Counted from the first letter of the stretch, positions 46,260 to 59,088 are shown. The stretch is 64,000 nt of DNA from Periconia sp. R9002 (GCA_023627715.1 JAMAHW010000001.1:744001-808000), one strand, 5' to 3'. Notes: generated by a model not told the origin, from the letters alone. Numbers and translations are program-made.

Positions 46260-48032
46260 ATGATTCGGAGAGGAAGGACCGAAGGGTGGCTGCGTGAACG
46301 CATTGAGGGGTTTTCGCCCTGGGCCAATTTCAATGGAATACATTTCGCGGGGGTCAAAGTCGGTCCATTACCAGGCTTCGAGCACCGTGGCTCAACTGTT
46401 ATAGCAGACAAAAAGCTAGTCAGCGGAGAGGCAGGTGCATTGTTGACGGTGCCCAAAGATTTAATACTTTCCCGCCAAAACATCGAGCTGATTGCGAAAT
46501 CTGATCAACATCTGCGCGAAGTCATCCAATCTCTTGACGATTTTGGAAGGGTAAGGACAAGTTCCTACGGCCATGAACTGCGCTGATGTAGTGTGGTAGA
46601 CTACACGAGGTGCCGTTTTGATCTTCCTCCTTTTGCAAGCTACCATCTGCTGCCCCGATGTCCAAGGTATAGGCGTGCACAATCCGCTTACTGAGTACGA
46701 GTCATCATTGTCTAGTGTTTCTGGTATCTTTTCTGATGTTCTACAGCTATATCAAGTATCTCCCTGATGAGCTGCTGCCGACCTTCTGGACTGAAGAGGA
46801 GCGCGAACTTCTGACCGGTACCACACTCGAACCTGCAGTTCGAGCAAAGCTCAATAGCTTGCTCCGTGAATTTGAGAAGGTGCGTACTGCTACTGAAAGC
46901 ATAGGTTGGTGTGCAAAACACTGGTGGGATGAGGATACCGGACTGGTGACGTTCGATGACTGGATGATGCTAGATGCGATGTATCGCTCAAGAGCTTTGG
47001 AATTTCCAGGCGTAGGAGATGCCATGGTTCCCGGTATAGACATGGCAAATCATGCTTCGGGTGATGCTACTGCAGCATTATATGAGACGGATGAGAGCGG
47101 AAATGGAGTGTTGCTTCTTCGCGACGACAAAGAGATCCATCCTGGTGGAGAAGTCACAATAACGTAAGTTGCGTTCCTATTATTCGCCATTAATGCTTGT
47201 CCATGTACATTGCCAACGGCTGGTGTTGACCAAGTCAGTTACGGCGATGATAAAGGAGCCTGTGAGAACATATTTTCATATGGGTTCTTGGAGGATTGTA
47301 TGGATTCGGCCAAAGTCATGTTCCTTGACCTCAAAATTCCCGATGATGATCCACTTGCGCCTGCAAAACTATACGTGAACAACGCAGCTCCGGGCTTTCG
47401 ACTATTTGAAAAGGACGATCAACTACTCTGGGAAAGTGATTTCATCTGGCTCGTCATTATCAACGAAGAAGACGGGCTAGATTTTAAAGTTAAGCAGACT
47501 ACCGATGGCAAAAGAGAAGTGCAATGTATCTGGAACGAGCACGAACTGAATGATATCACCAAACTGCGTGGCCAGCTCGAGGAAATTCCACTCTGGGATG
47601 TTTTCCAGCTACGAGCTGTCGTTCTCGTGCAGAATCGAGTCGATGAACAGATTAGTGCGTTATTCGCTGCCGGGGAACCCAATGCCTCTGCGACAGTTCG
47701 AAGGGGTCCGCTAGAGCTCGCGAGCCAACTTCGTGCACTAGAACTGAAGATGCTACAGAAGGCCACATCGACTCTTGAAAATGAGGTAAGCAAATACCCA
47801 TACAAATGGATCGGCATGCAATCCATGTACATATGCAGGTCAATGAACGCTCGGCTTTTCCCCGTCCCTATGTCTGCCACCGGAAGAAAGTGGTTTTTAA
47901 CCCGAATCTCTCGCTAATCCCTCCCCTTTGAAATAGAAATCGAAGCTTCTTGACAGCGAAGCAGTGCAGCGTTATCTCGGCCTTAATGATGAGGGAGATG
48001 AAGGTGCAGAAGAGGAGGTTGATTTTAGCTAG
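46260..48032 (+). CDS. SET-domain protein lysine methyltransferase (RLSMT-like)
   Basis: Five exons: 46260-46550, 46600-46694, 46747-47163, 47239-47785 and 47937-48032; introns 49, 52, 75 and 151 nt; 481 aa. The SET core is split by an insert, as in the RuBisCO-LSMT/SETD6/Rkm class: GIHFAGVKVG and KLVSGEAGALLTVPKDLILS at the start; FLLLQATICC and WTEEERELLTGT inside; then the signature VPGIDMANHAS and, across an intron, ITYGDDKGACENIFSYGF. A helical LSMT substrate-binding domain follows. Such enzymes trimethylate lysines on ribosomal or other non-histone proteins. The 95-nt second exon was found from splice signals and supplies TTRGAVLIFLLLQ and HNPLTDYIKYLP. The last intron is long, and an extra small exon inside it cannot be excluded. 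Confidence 0.85.
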
Positions 48033-49456
48033 TGGGATGCAGCTTCCGGATGGAAAATGAAGGATCAGGGAAGCATTTCCATGACACACGGCGAAATTAG
48101 ATAAATCAAATCTCATCCATATCGGAGAATGTAATACAAATGAATCGCGTTGATTGCTCTCTCCCGCAAGCAGTACCGCAGAGTAACTGGATAGAGCGAT
48201 CGGGATTTGCAGACTCAAAACCGGCAAGTCAAAGTTCCACTATCAGCTGCGACATGGAGCATGCGACGGAGTGGAAGAATTTCAGAAGAAAAAACAGGCA
48301 CAGCATACATCCCCACGGCATAGAAGGAGGGATATCATTTAGACATATATACCTATGTATATGGCAGTGTCTGAGGTGTGCCGTGTCAGACGGTTCGGTC
48401 TGGCCGCCAAGCCGGAGCAGTCCAACGAGGGCCCCTACCAAGATAGACCCAATTGGAAACTGGCAGTATAGCAGGCGAATTCTAGCCAGGGCAGTAATCA
48501 GCGAAGGAGCAACAGTATACATATTTTCCCTGGAGTGTTCTGGAAGAAGAGGAAGGGGAGGGAAGTGAGCAGAGAAGGACGCAAGCGGGGGGATGATGCC
48601 GGTCACCCCTGGCTGTATATACGTTTATGTAGGCAGGTGCACTGCAGGTTTTGGAATGGGTTAGACTTGGGGATGTACGATGTTTAATTATATAAGTATA
48701 CCTATAGTGGAATCGTAGGGATGGAGGTGTCTGTAGGAAGGTATTTGAGGCCGCGGCTATCCAGGTAATATTGGAAATGGGTCTTTGTGAGACGTATACA
48801 GTAGGTACTGTAGATAGTTGGGTATCTGCCAGGGTGCGGCGCGCCTGATGAAATCTCTTTTTGGTGGGTGGGACGTTGATACGAGATGATTTGTGTGTTT
48901 GTCAGGCGTGCATACATGTACATGTACCTGTACAAGAAAGGCCAGCCAGCCAGCCAGACACGTCAATTGTACGTTTTTCCAGGGTCCCTACGCTCGGCGG
49001 AACCAAGTTGGGAAGACCATGGGTTTGGCTACCAGTCAAGGACGAGGAAAAGGGCAGAAAAGCTTTGGGGATCGTCGAGGGTGCCCACAGTCGGGCAGTC
49101 GGGCAGGTTCGGAGAGACATGCTTGTGACGAGCTCCCCCGCAAAAACCCATGCCATGATTCAATCCTCGGCCCATGTCTTGGAAGTTGCCATGCAACGAA
49201 GGCCGCGGATCCCTGGCTGGTGGCCCCCTCCAATAACTGCAGCCCCAAACCTGCCGATGCACCTGTTGCCCATCGGCGAAGGTGCCAGTGCTGCAGTGTG
49301 CCCCTCCCCCAGCAAAATGGCGCTAGATAGGCTAGATAGGCGGCCCCAGACGGGGCTTCACCATTTCCATCGCTAGCCCTCTAGCCCTCTATCCAAGTTC
49401 CCACCCATCCGCTCTGTCCTTCCTTTAACACCTCTTCACTGCCACCCACCCCTCCC

Positions 49457-49480
49457 ACTCGACTCGACTCGACTCGACTC
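49457..49480. repeat. (ACTCG)n microsatellite
   Basis: About five tandem copies of ACTCG in the leader region of the FacB-type regulator gene. Confidence 0.8.
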
Positions 49481-49666
49481 TACTCTGGACACACACTCTC
49501 GCTCGTCATCTTCCATGTACACATCAATCAACCGGACTAAATCATTACGCCAATACTAACAACAACATTTTGAGCGTTACCAGTAATCATCGCCGGGCCT
49601 TCCAGACGCATGGTTCGAGCTACCACTCCTTGTGCGCCTGCCATACCACCCTCTCGGCACCTTAGT

Positions 49667-49690
49667 CAACAACAACAACAACAACAACAT
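49667..49690 (+). repeat. (CAA)n run in a 5' leader
   Basis: About eight CAA triplets, 42 nt before the FacB-type ATG. Unstructured CAA-rich leaders favour ribosome scanning; that role is inference. Confidence 0.7.
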
Positions 49691-49731
49691 CAACTTCATA
49701 CCAAACTTCACTCGTCCCCACCCCGCCCACC

Positions 49732-52570
49732 ATGCCTGGAATCCTTCCCATGAAGGTCATCAAGGTCAGCGGAAACGCCCAGTCCCGTATCGCCCAAGCC
49801 TGTGACCGATGCCGATCCAAGAAAATCAGATGCGATGGCATCCGTCCGAGCTGTACCCAGTGTACAAATGTCGGATTCGAATGCAAAACAAGCGACAAGC
49901 TTAGCCGCCGTGCCTTTCCCCGAGGCTACACGGAATCACTCGAGGAGCGCGTCCGCGTTCTAGAAGGCGAAGTGCGCGAGCTCAAGGACCTATTGGACGA
50001 AAAGGATGAGAAGATAGACATGCTTTCAAGGATACATCCGCAATCATCGCCTAGCACCTCATCCCCGAGACGAATTTCAAAGTCACCATCCCCATTGACG
50101 TCACCTCAGACGTCTCAGGACAAAGACCAGGTTTTCAAGGTACAGCAGGCTCCTTTGCTGCTGGATGATGAAAACCGTGACTCATATTTTGTGGGGAGTT
50201 CGAGTGGAAGGGCGTTTGTTGGTATGACCTACCCCCTCCTCATCACCCAGCACTGGCTAACCGTCCTTCACAGAGGCTTTCAAGCAGCATGCACAGGAAA
50301 CGGGAAAGCCGTGCTTAGATGTCAACTCCAATGCCTTTTTTGGTGCAGGGACGAAGCCGAATCGGATATCCTCACCTCAGGGCGCTGTCTCGTTCAAGGC
50401 TCCGCCCCGTCTTGTTTCCGACCAAATGATAAACATCTTCTTCCAGGAATGGGCACCTCTGTTCCCCGTCTTGCACCGGCCAAGCTTCCTCTCGGTCTAC
50501 GAACAATACGTGGCCAGTCCGGAAACGGTTGTGGACAAGAAGTCTATTGCTCAACTCAACCTAGTATTTGGCATTGCTGCCTTGTCAAGCGATGTATGTG
50601 TTTGCGCCCGATAACATAGGAGATCATCACTAACGACTGTAGCCACGTGACGGTCAGGACATAGAGTTCTTCGAAGCGCAATGGCAAGGTGCTATGGAAA
50701 GTCTTTTGATGGAGAATGATGTCGCTACACTTCAGTGTCTTGTGCTTGCCCAGATCTTCTGCCTCGTCAAGGCTGATTATTCACGCTTACTCAAGTACAA
50801 AGGTCTTGCTATAGGACTTTCACAACGTCTTGGATTGCATCAGTCCCAGAAACGATTCGCTCTAGATGCCTTGACCAGCGAAACCCGGAAGAAGGTGTTC
50901 TGGTCTTTATACACCATTGACTGGTAAGCAAAGCATCCAACACTTGCACGTTGATTGATCTGCTGACACACTACAGCTTTTCTGCCGCTCATCTCGGTCT
51001 TCCTAGGCTTCTTAGGGATGAAGACGTGCACTGCGAATATCCAGTAGATGCTGACGACGAATACGTCACTGAGCAAGGCTTTTTGCCAACATTGCCTGGA
51101 GAGTCTACCAAGCTCTCAAGCGCCCTGGCATTGTTCCGACTTGCACGCATTCTCTCCAACGTCCTAGCGGAGCTCTACCCCGCATCCGCGACCCACGACA
51201 TCTCCTTCGCCACCATCGCATCGCTTGCTACCGATCTCGAAGAATGGTCAAATACGCTAGCCCCTCATCTCAAACTAACCTTCCAGCAAGACAAACCAAG
51301 CACCAATGTCACGAGCAGCAGGTCTCCGATTCTGGTATGTATACGATCCCCAACACGATTGCGCGCAACGCATCTAACACGACCCCAGTCCTTGGCTTAT
51401 CATCACATCCAATCATTGATCTATCGACCTGCAGTTGTGTCTAACCTCGGCGACAAAGGATCTTCGGCGGTCGTTGCCGTCGGCGATGCTTGCAAACATA
51501 TTGTACAGATTGTACAACTACTCGATGAGCGTAAATTGAGCTTCTCATTCTGTCTGAACAAAAACGAAGTACTCATTCAGGCTGGATTCGGGGTTCTGTA
51601 TCAGACACTTAATCTCGACCGCGATGGGAAACTTATCAAGGAATGCAACAGAATTGTCTGCGCTGTCATGGACATGCTTGATCAGGGCTCTGCGGCTGGC
51701 GCTCAAGAGTACCGTAGGATCGGTTGCTCCATGATGGTCGTGTCCCACGGGGAGCAGATGTCGAGTCCTTCTCTGACCCGTCAACATTCGCTTCCGAATG
51801 GCTCCATGGGTGCACCCATGGATCGGATCCGTGCGACTCAAAAAACACTCAAAGCCATAGCAGCACGCTTCTCTCCCGGCGCCACCAAAGCTGCTCTCCC
51901 AGGACCGAAAGAACCACGTCGCGCAACCTTCCCAACACTCTCGCCTTTCATGGCTAATAATGCCGCTCTATCAACGACCAGCTTAACATCTCTCCCGTCG
52001 GAGCCTTCGGTCGGACCGCCAACACCCAGTCCTCTATCTCACCGCGCGTCCATGTCAGTACTCAACAGCAAACGACGCGAGAGCAACAATACCCTGCGAC
52101 AAAGCCCTAATCTGGATTACCTCTCGTTTGCCCATGAATCCCTGCCTAATTACCAGATGTACCCTCGTCTCCCAGGAAAATCTGAAGTCTCGCCTTCGGA
52201 TTGGGAGCGCCTACTTTCATCTCTTGACAATGGGCAGACAAACATGTACGACACCATCTATGGCGGCCTTACAGCCGAGGCTCTTCTGGAATGCCCACCT
52301 CTTTCCGCTGGTGCAGAGACGGAGGTTTCCTGGCCAACTCAAGCCTTCAGCTGGAGTGGACCCCACGACCCCAATGCGCCGCCTCCACAGAGTGTGCTGA
52401 GCTTCAGCGATGAAAGCTTGACAAGTGGAGAAGAATTCGCAAATCCCGGGCCTGTGGAGTATGGTTCCACACCTGAAAGTGAATTGAACTATCCTGGTAT
52501 TGTCATTCCGGACTTTGGGACTGTACACCCTGTGAATCTTGGAGGGCTGGACGGAAACTTTGGGTTGTGA
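49732..52570 (+). CDS. facB: Zn2Cys6 transcription factor, FacB/Cat8 type
   Basis: Five exons: 49732-50221, 50274-50593, 50643-50923, 50977-51334 and 51389-52570; introns 52, 49, 53 and 54 nt; 876 aa. The DNA-binding domain has Cys 24, 27, 34, 41, 44 and 51 ([20 protein letters not shown]), followed by the linker [20 protein letters not shown] and a coiled coil, near-identical in type to Cat8, FacB and Acu-15. The fungal-specific TF middle domain begins at [15 protein letters not shown] and includes [13 protein letters not shown] and [19 protein letters not shown]. The C-terminus is Ser/Pro-rich and acidic. These factors activate acetate and gluconeogenic genes. The last intron is 54 nt with no stop, so retention would insert 18 residues. 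Identification as FacB/Cat8 family is strong; exact orthology is inferred. Confidence 0.9.
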
Positions 52571-55145
52571 TGCAGATGAACTCCCATGTTGACCTCCAGC
52601 TGATGAGGTAGGAGGATGTATTATGACGATATGAGGGAGCTGATCAGGTGGGCGTTTTACACTTTAACGTTTCTGTTTACAATATGTATATTGATCAGGG
52701 AGCGATCGCGTTTTTGTTTTTTTAGGATTCAGTCCATCACTCGTATAGCTATGTTGTTGCCATGTACTGGGGAAGCAACATCGCCTGTCTTTTCCTTTCG
52801 GCTGATTTGTACGAGGTGTTTTTTTTCTGGGAGCTCCTTCTTTGATTCCCCTCTTTTTGAGATACCAAGTTTTGTTCCGTCTCTATCTCGTTTCTTGTTT
52901 TGGGATGATATCTTTTCTGGCGCTTGTATGTGTTTGGTCACAGGAGACCCAGCGTCTCGTACGATCTATCTATTATGTTTCTAGCTTTTTTAACATATAA
53001 AAAATGATTCTTTTTCCCCTTATGGTTTGGATGGTTGAGTGATCACTATGTACGTACATACATATACATAAACCTACATTGAATACCACCGCCTGTTCCC
53101 TTGATTTTCTTCGTCATCTACACACCACTCCGCTCCTGTGTACACAATTCCCAACTCCCCCCTCCCCCCCTCCTCTACCCTCCCAACTACCTAGTGATCC
53201 CCCAGCGCCACAACCACGCAATCGAATCACCTCATTCCTGGTTCGATTGAATTCCCCTGTAACTGCCGATGAAGCTAGCTAGGTAGGCTAGACATTTTAG
53301 CACCTTTTTGGTGGTGGTCCTCCTCCACCCACCCATGACTCGGTCCGACAACGCCAACTAACTCACTAGCTAACCAAAAAAAACCAAAAATGCAGAAAAC
53401 ACCTCATGGAAACAAGGAAATCCCCGAAACTCGGAAATATTTTTCAGCACTTTTCGAAAAGAAAGAAGAAGACCCCTTGGCACTGACTCCACTTCTTGCG
53501 CTCTTGGAAAAAATGATGCTTGCGCGTGCGTGGGACGCTAGTTGTCTAGTGTTCCATGCGGCAGTTAATTGCGTAGCTAGATGTATGTATGTTGCTTATT
53601 AACAACCCCGGATTCTGCACGTCGTTGTCGCACGTTAACGGACATCCAACAGAATTCCGCGATATGCTAGAGAGACAGACGCGCCTGAAGTTGGGGTCTG
53701 GTGGTGTTTGTGTCGGTGGTGTGTGTCGGTCGGATGACCGGGGGGAGGCAGAGGCGTGGTTTCGATACGATACGATGCTATCTCGTCTCGTCTCGAGGAA
53801 AGGAAGGGAGAATGTTCGGAGACCCGAATTGTAAGTGTTTGTTGATGTTAGTTAACGTTAGTTTGTTCTGTCTTTTTTCCATTTCTTGTCCCCCTCTTCT
53901 TTCGGGGTTTTTTCCAAGGATGTTGTAGTTGGTGGGAATAAACATTCGTTTTCCTTTCGCTGTTATACGCGTAGAATACCTAGACCAATGTACCTGAAGC
54001 ATACATCATCATTATCATCATTTACACGCTACACAGCCATCTCGTCGGCCTCGTCTCCTTGGCTTCCTTGCCCCATGCCTTCAAAAAGATTTGGCCACGT
54101 CCATGGCACGTACCGGTCCAACGCACTAGCCCATCTTCGAGCACGTTGTGCCTTGATCGCATCGCTGTTGCCTTACCCTTCCGCGGAGTCTACGGACGGA
54201 CGGTCTCGCGGCGTAGTGCGTGCGGGGGAATACGAAGGAGTAGGAAGAACATGCGGGGTGAGAACTAGTTTTTAGGTGCATGATGTCGTCGTAAGGATAG
54301 AAACTACAGAAGGAGAAAAGTGTGTTGGTGATGTTTGTGCGTACGGCACGTACGAGTGGATGGATAGAAGGAAGGATCGTACATGCAGGCGCTGTAATGG
54401 AAAGAAGATAAAAGCGTCTGTGCCACATGCTTACATGGAGAATTGTATTTGTGAGGCTCTAGCTTGGGAATTTGAGTCACGCGACAAATATAGAAGTTAT
54501 GATCTTGACCGAATTGAGAAGGATTCACCACAATCGTCTAGTTGGAGGTGTGGTTTGTCTGGGGTGCCGTTGTTGTTCAAAGTTAAACGTAGCAGAAACC
54601 AGCCACGTGCTTGTACGTAGTGCTATGCCCTATGCTGTCTTGCATGAAATCTACAAAAAAAGGGCGTGTCAAGGATTCATGAAGGGGCCAACAGCGCGAA
54701 AATGCAGGGTGCCCACGTTTATTTTCTGTATGTGTCACGCCATCATCATAGGTGAGATAAATCGTCAATGTTCCCATCGTCCGAGATCCGGGTTCGGCCT
54801 TTCGATCATTCGCTGTAGATCGGCCCATGCATCATCCTGGACGAAGCTTCCTGGCCTCTATGGTAATGACTCGGGCGTTTCCGGGGTCACTGCATCGTCA
54901 AAACAACGATTCTGGTAAAGTAAGGCGAATACAATACCAGCATCTTCCTTTACCTTGTGAAGTTCGTATAAAGTCAATGTGTCGGACCCCTGCCGCAATC
55001 TGTGCGATTGGGATCATCCATTGTGTATTGCTCTCGGGGCAATGGAAAAACCCCACCAAAATACACGTGAAAATATTTTGAACCAGGCGTCTCAGAGTAG
55101 AAACAAACTAGAAGACTGCGCGGCGAGCTTCGGATTTGAAAAGGC
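52571..55145. other. Gene-poor region of 2.6 kb
   Basis: No protein gene or RNA supported. The first 430 nt are T-rich and probably the 3' UTR of the FacB-type gene. A pyrimidine tract (cccccctccccccc) is near 53158, followed by scattered short frames without recognisable features. The region could hold a long non-coding RNA, which sequence alone cannot show. Confidence 0.4.
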
Positions 55146-56211
55146 CTAGCCCAGGAATTGGGCGTTGAGGTAATCGACAAAGACCTCTTTTATTCGTGAC
55201 TTGGACAGGCTATGTTGGCGATTCAAGGTAATGAACTGACGACGCATGCGCTGCAGCTGGGGAAGGGTCATAGGTGTTGCTGGTAACTCGATAGGCTTCT
55301 CAACATCTGGAACCATGACTTCTCCGCCGCCTTCTCCGGGATGATCCTTCTGGTACGTGGTAATCTGGGCGAGAATGTCAGACGTCGTCTTGTCCAGTTC
55401 GTAGAGGTAATTCTGTTCCGTTGCTGGTTTCTAGAGGTGCACTGTTAATGGAATTTCATGAAACAACTAGGGGATATTGTCGCGTTCGTACCAACACAGT
55501 CGCTTGGTTCGGGCGCACAAGCTTGGTCTTTCCATCACTACCCACAAGAGCTTCCCATATCGGTTCGAATGGTGGGGTTTCGTCCTCGTCGAGCACGGTG
55601 AATAGCGGGCTATCCCACCGTGTCATGCCATTTGGCTCCTCGTATCTGAAGATGAGATTTTCAAAATCGTCTTCCTCATAACCACCGTCAATTTCCTTGT
55701 CCGCTAACAGCCTCTTGTTGATCTCGCGACACTTATCGGCGGGGGTCCCTATGTGCACCTCTTGGACTGTCAACGACACGGTATAGGACCGGTGCAAGGG
55801 AAATGACTGACCACACAGCTAGGAGTTTGCACGGCCTTTGCCTCGCAGTACAATTGGTAGCGGAAGCCCTTGATATAGTTTGGACCATCAGCAATAACGA
55901 TATCGTCGCGCGACAAGACACGTTTGACGGCAGAATATTCCTCGGCGCGGGCATCCTTCTCGGCTTTTGCTGTGTGGTAGACGGTGCGGGAGACGCCAAG
56001 GGATTGATCGTTGATGAGATGGACCTTGAGCTTGCTGGCGCGTGAAGCGGGGGCGCTGGCGGCGATCTTGGACTCGAAAAATTGTTTGAGCTGGAGAGCG
56101 CGTGTGGTCTTCCCCGAGGAGGGGTAGCCTGATATGAGGACAAGCTGAATGAGCCGTCAGTGGACATTGCTTTTGATGAAGGTGAGCAGATGACGCGCAA
56201 CTTACAGGCAT
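55146..56211 (-). CDS. kti12: Kti12, Elongator-associated P-loop protein
   Basis: Four exons: 56211-56206, 56144-55812, 55758-55492 and 55430-55146; introns 61, 53 and 61 nt; 296 aa. The first exon is only ATG CCT; joining to 56144 gives MPLVLISGYPSSGKTTRAL, the Kti12 start with its P-loop GYPSSGKTT. Conserved elements follow: HLINDQSLGVSR, DDIVIADGPNYIKGFRYQLY and, across the second intron, TPSCV-VHIGTPADKCREIN, then FENLIFRYEEPNGMTRWDSPLF and a C-terminal basic helix ending VDYLNAQFLG. The acceptor at 55759 (ccaagag) was chosen because the nearer cag breaks frame. Kti12 binds Elongator and tRNA for wobble-uridine modification. Divergent from the polyQ gene at 56988. Confidence 0.92.
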
Positions 56212-56987
56212 GACGCGCAGAGGGTAAAAGGGCGGCAGAGATGCGATCTGGGTTGGAGGATTGATGCAATGGCGATGGTGAGGGTCTGCAGGAAATTGGA
56301 TGGAGGGCGCTTAGTGGGTTGTCCCAGCTATCGATAGCGATCAAGCATTGGCCGACGCCATACCACTCCCCCCAAAAGGGACCCTTCATTGTAAAGTCAG
56401 GAAAGCGTCCCGAGTGCCGGCTGGGGACAATATCTACAATCTCAATGGTGGGTCAGTCTAATAAAGTGGGCTTCCCGGGAGTAGAGCAATAACAATAGTA
56501 TTATTAACTAAACCGACGACAATGTGGTCATGACGGAACCGAGCAGGGAAAAAACAGCACTCGACTCTTGCTGTCCTTTGCTCCTTCCACCGGATTGCCC
56601 TCTTCAACTTAAGCCTCGGTAGAACAGAACACAGACATTACTTATCTTATTTGCCTATCTACTACCTACCTCCTCCCTTCCACTAACAAATTTCTCCCTC
56701 CTTCTCTTCCTCCTCCTTCTTCCTCTCCTCAATTCATCCAAAACGCCTGCCGTCATAACTCATTGCTTTCAAACCCTCCCAATCTCATGCCGTCAACCGT
56801 CGTATAATCTCGCCCTTGGTCGCTGCCATTCCACCTCGACGATCCAGACTCGCCCCAAACTTTGCGCATTACATTAATTCACCCGCCTCTCTTCCTCTCC
56901 CACTTCCTGCTTTCCCTCTCCACACTTGGTTTTGCTCACGCCACCAACACACTTTTACAAACAGGTGTAACATACACCCAAGAAAGA
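56212..56987. other. Divergent promoter region, kti12 and polyQ gene
   Basis: About 780 nt. From 56660 on, strongly CT-rich, as in fungal leaders. The polyQ frame is open back to a TTG at 56862; the first ATG is at 56988. No other feature. Confidence 0.4.
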
Positions 56988-57440
56988 ATGGCTGCACCAC
57001 CTAACCCTACCAACACGCTACCTCGTCCTACCTTTCCTACCCACCAATCCTCTATGAATCCTTCTCAGACTTCTTCTACATTCCAAAGCTACAGCAGTAG
57101 CATATCGAGTCTCACAGCACCCTCACCGGCTTCTTCAGCACCACTCCCCTCGCCGTCAGTCTCTCGAAACACGCAGTCATTCTTCAGCCCTGCCGATTTA
57201 CAGCAGCAGCAATCGCACCAACAACAACAACAACATATACAGCAGCAGCAGCAGCAGCAGCAGCAACCACAATCATCACAATCAAGCCTCAATTTCAGTT
57301 ATGTGCCAAATCGACAGGGTGCTGGAGCAACCGCTGCGGAGACGGCAAACTACTTGAGCCAGGCCGCGTTGCTGGCTGAAGCTGCCAAGCGGGCACAGAT
57401 GGCTGTCGTCATGCGAGACTTGGACGGTATGGAGTTATGA
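56988..57440 (+). CDS. Small Ser/Pro/Gln-rich protein with polyQ tract, 150 aa
   Basis: A single open exon, 150 aa, from the ATG at 56988. Residues 1-65 are Ser/Pro/Thr-rich. Residues 71-97 are a near-pure Gln tract coded by mixed CAG and CAA, with one His pair. The end is different in character: a predicted amphipathic helix (AAETANYLSQAALLAEAAKRAQMAV) closing in VMRDLDGMEL. That C-terminal element looks conserved-type and may bind a partner, with the rest disordered; many fungal transcription co-factors look like this. I cannot name the family. Frame openness, good composition contrast and position divergent from kti12 support coding. A 3' intron is possible. Confidence 0.65.
   Translation: MAAPPNPTNTLPRPTFPTHQSSMNPSQTSSTFQSYSSSISSLTAPSPASSAPLPSPSVSRNTQSFFSPADLQQQQSHQQQQQHIQQQQQQQQQPQSSQSSLNFSYVPNRQGAGATAAETANYLSQAALLAEAAKRAQMAVVMRDLDGMEL
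57204..57285 (+). repeat. CAG/CAA trinucleotide tract (polyQ)
   Basis: Interrupted CAG and CAA repeats coding for glutamines inside the small protein gene at 56988; the purest part is a run of about nine CAG near 57241-57264. Length polymorphism between strains would be expected. Confidence 0.85.
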
Positions 57441-59070
57441 ATATGGTTTGGGAAAATTCTCGATTGCGGTTGCGGCCTTCCAAATCCCCATTGCTTTTGA
57501 TACCACAACAGCTGGGTAGACGCGGGCAAAATTCGGCGTACGGTTTATGATATTGTGGGTCCCATCATACCACATTTTTCCTTTCCGTACCTACGACACT
57601 CTCCATTTCTTCTCTTTCTTCACTAGACAAGACGAGATATCTCCGAGACGAGGATCTGCGGTCCTTCGCATTGGCATGACCCATTATATCTCTGCACCTG
57701 GGTTCGATTACGATCAGCGTGCCAGCGTTCTAAAGTTCATTGTATATACTTTTGCGTCTACATACATTATAATCCTTTTTTACGGTTTGGTCGCTAATGA
57801 TTGCTACTCCTTCAATCATGCAATCCTTCTGAATTTTCCAAGCATTGGCATACTCCATTTTGATATCACCTGTGTTAGTGGATTTTTCAAGCGCCAGGAA
57901 AACGCAAAAACTTCTGAAATTCTATTGGCTATGCGGTTTTATCGTAATTGGCCGTCGTTGTACCGAAAAGAAACGAAAAGGTGGAACATGCCACCTTTAC
58001 AAATATTTCCCAATATCGAGAATGAAATCAAAACAAGTTGTGGACTTTTCATCAGAATCAACGACATCATCAAGCGCTGATAAGGAAAATAATCAAATTG
58101 GGAAATTCGACCAACAGTCTAGACTCTTACCCCCCTTCCCCCAATAAATGTCTGCTCGTTTCCTGTTTCCCCGCGAATCACCACGTGGCGCGTCTGGCGC
58201 TCCAAAACATTACGCGATCATGTTTTCCCGTCCCGAGTCTCGTCGTCAAGTTTGAGCGATGGAGTGTAGTTTGAGACAGCAGTTTCACAAGCGAACATGA
58301 ATTCAAGCAGCTATTCTAACCTCTTCAGTCTCATGTATTTGCATATTGAAAGAGCACTTACGTGTCTCAAGAAGTGAGCCCATTTTGTGACAGAAGCAAA
58401 CTGCTATTCGCCGAATGCGAGATGTCTTCCTCGTTGGAAAAAGAAAACATCCAAGTGAAGAGAAACATGCAAGCAGACACGTATCTGCCGACACCCAAGT
58501 ATCTTCATTACCTTTATCACCTCAATAAATCCATTCAGTCCCAACCAAACTATGTCAGGAGTATTCCACTTCATCACACGAATGAAAACCAGATCGCAAT
58601 GAACAGTCCCATCGCTACATTTAACGTTCAGGAAATCCATGGTTCATCGCTCCGCCCCCATGGGGTTTGGGTTTGCTGACTCGGTCTCGTCGAACCATCA
58701 CTGCGTGCGTACTTTCAGCCTTCCCCCTCCTTCTCTCCCCCGCACACAATATCTTTCTGACATCGTTTCCGTCCCGTAAGCTTCGTGTATGCGCGTACAT
58801 GTGCATCTGCGAGAGAAGAGAAGGAGCTCTTGGAAAAAAAAAGTGGGAGGTGTGGCTGTGTAACCAACCCACGTCGAATGCTACATGTACAGGCCCTTAT
58901 GGAGTAACACGTGTATTGTCCCCGCGAATAACCGACGACATTATGGGACGATACCGTACGTACGTACATTCAAACACACATGTGCTGTATGCAGGTAAGT
59001 TCATGTTGGGGTCGGGTTTTTGAACCGGTCAACCGGGATGGTTGTACAGCGAGCAAGTCCGAAGGACTGT

Positions 59071-59088
59071 ACACACACACACACACAC
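59071..59088. repeat. (AC)9 microsatellite
   Basis: Nine AC dinucleotides in non-coding DNA, directly followed by the first unit of a 27-nt imperfect direct repeat. Confidence 0.8.

Larger units (their letters stand above)
48033..49731. other. Intergenic region and long leader of the FacB-type gene
   Basis: About 1.7 kb with no gene supported. The part from 49380 is CT/CA-rich and contains a 5-mer microsatellite (49457-49480) and a CAA run (49667-49690) just before the ATG at 49732, suggesting a long 5' UTR. A ccagccagccag run is near 48941. Confidence 0.4.

Noticed and set aside
46715..46746. Extension of SET exon 3 upstream of 46747 (VSFLMFYS)
   Set aside because: The codon at 46715 is GTG and the stretch is the polypyrimidine end of an intron. 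Splicing at ctacag joins in frame with the exon at 46600-46694.
53236..53262. B-box-like ggttcgatt suggesting a tRNA
   Set aside because: No matching stems or A-box upstream; the spacing to the conserved CC is wrong.
57547..58080. 177-codon open frame on the plus strand
   Set aside because: Has an ATG but no recognisable domain, an odd composition mixing hydrophobic and random stretches, and no splice or promoter context. Probably chance.
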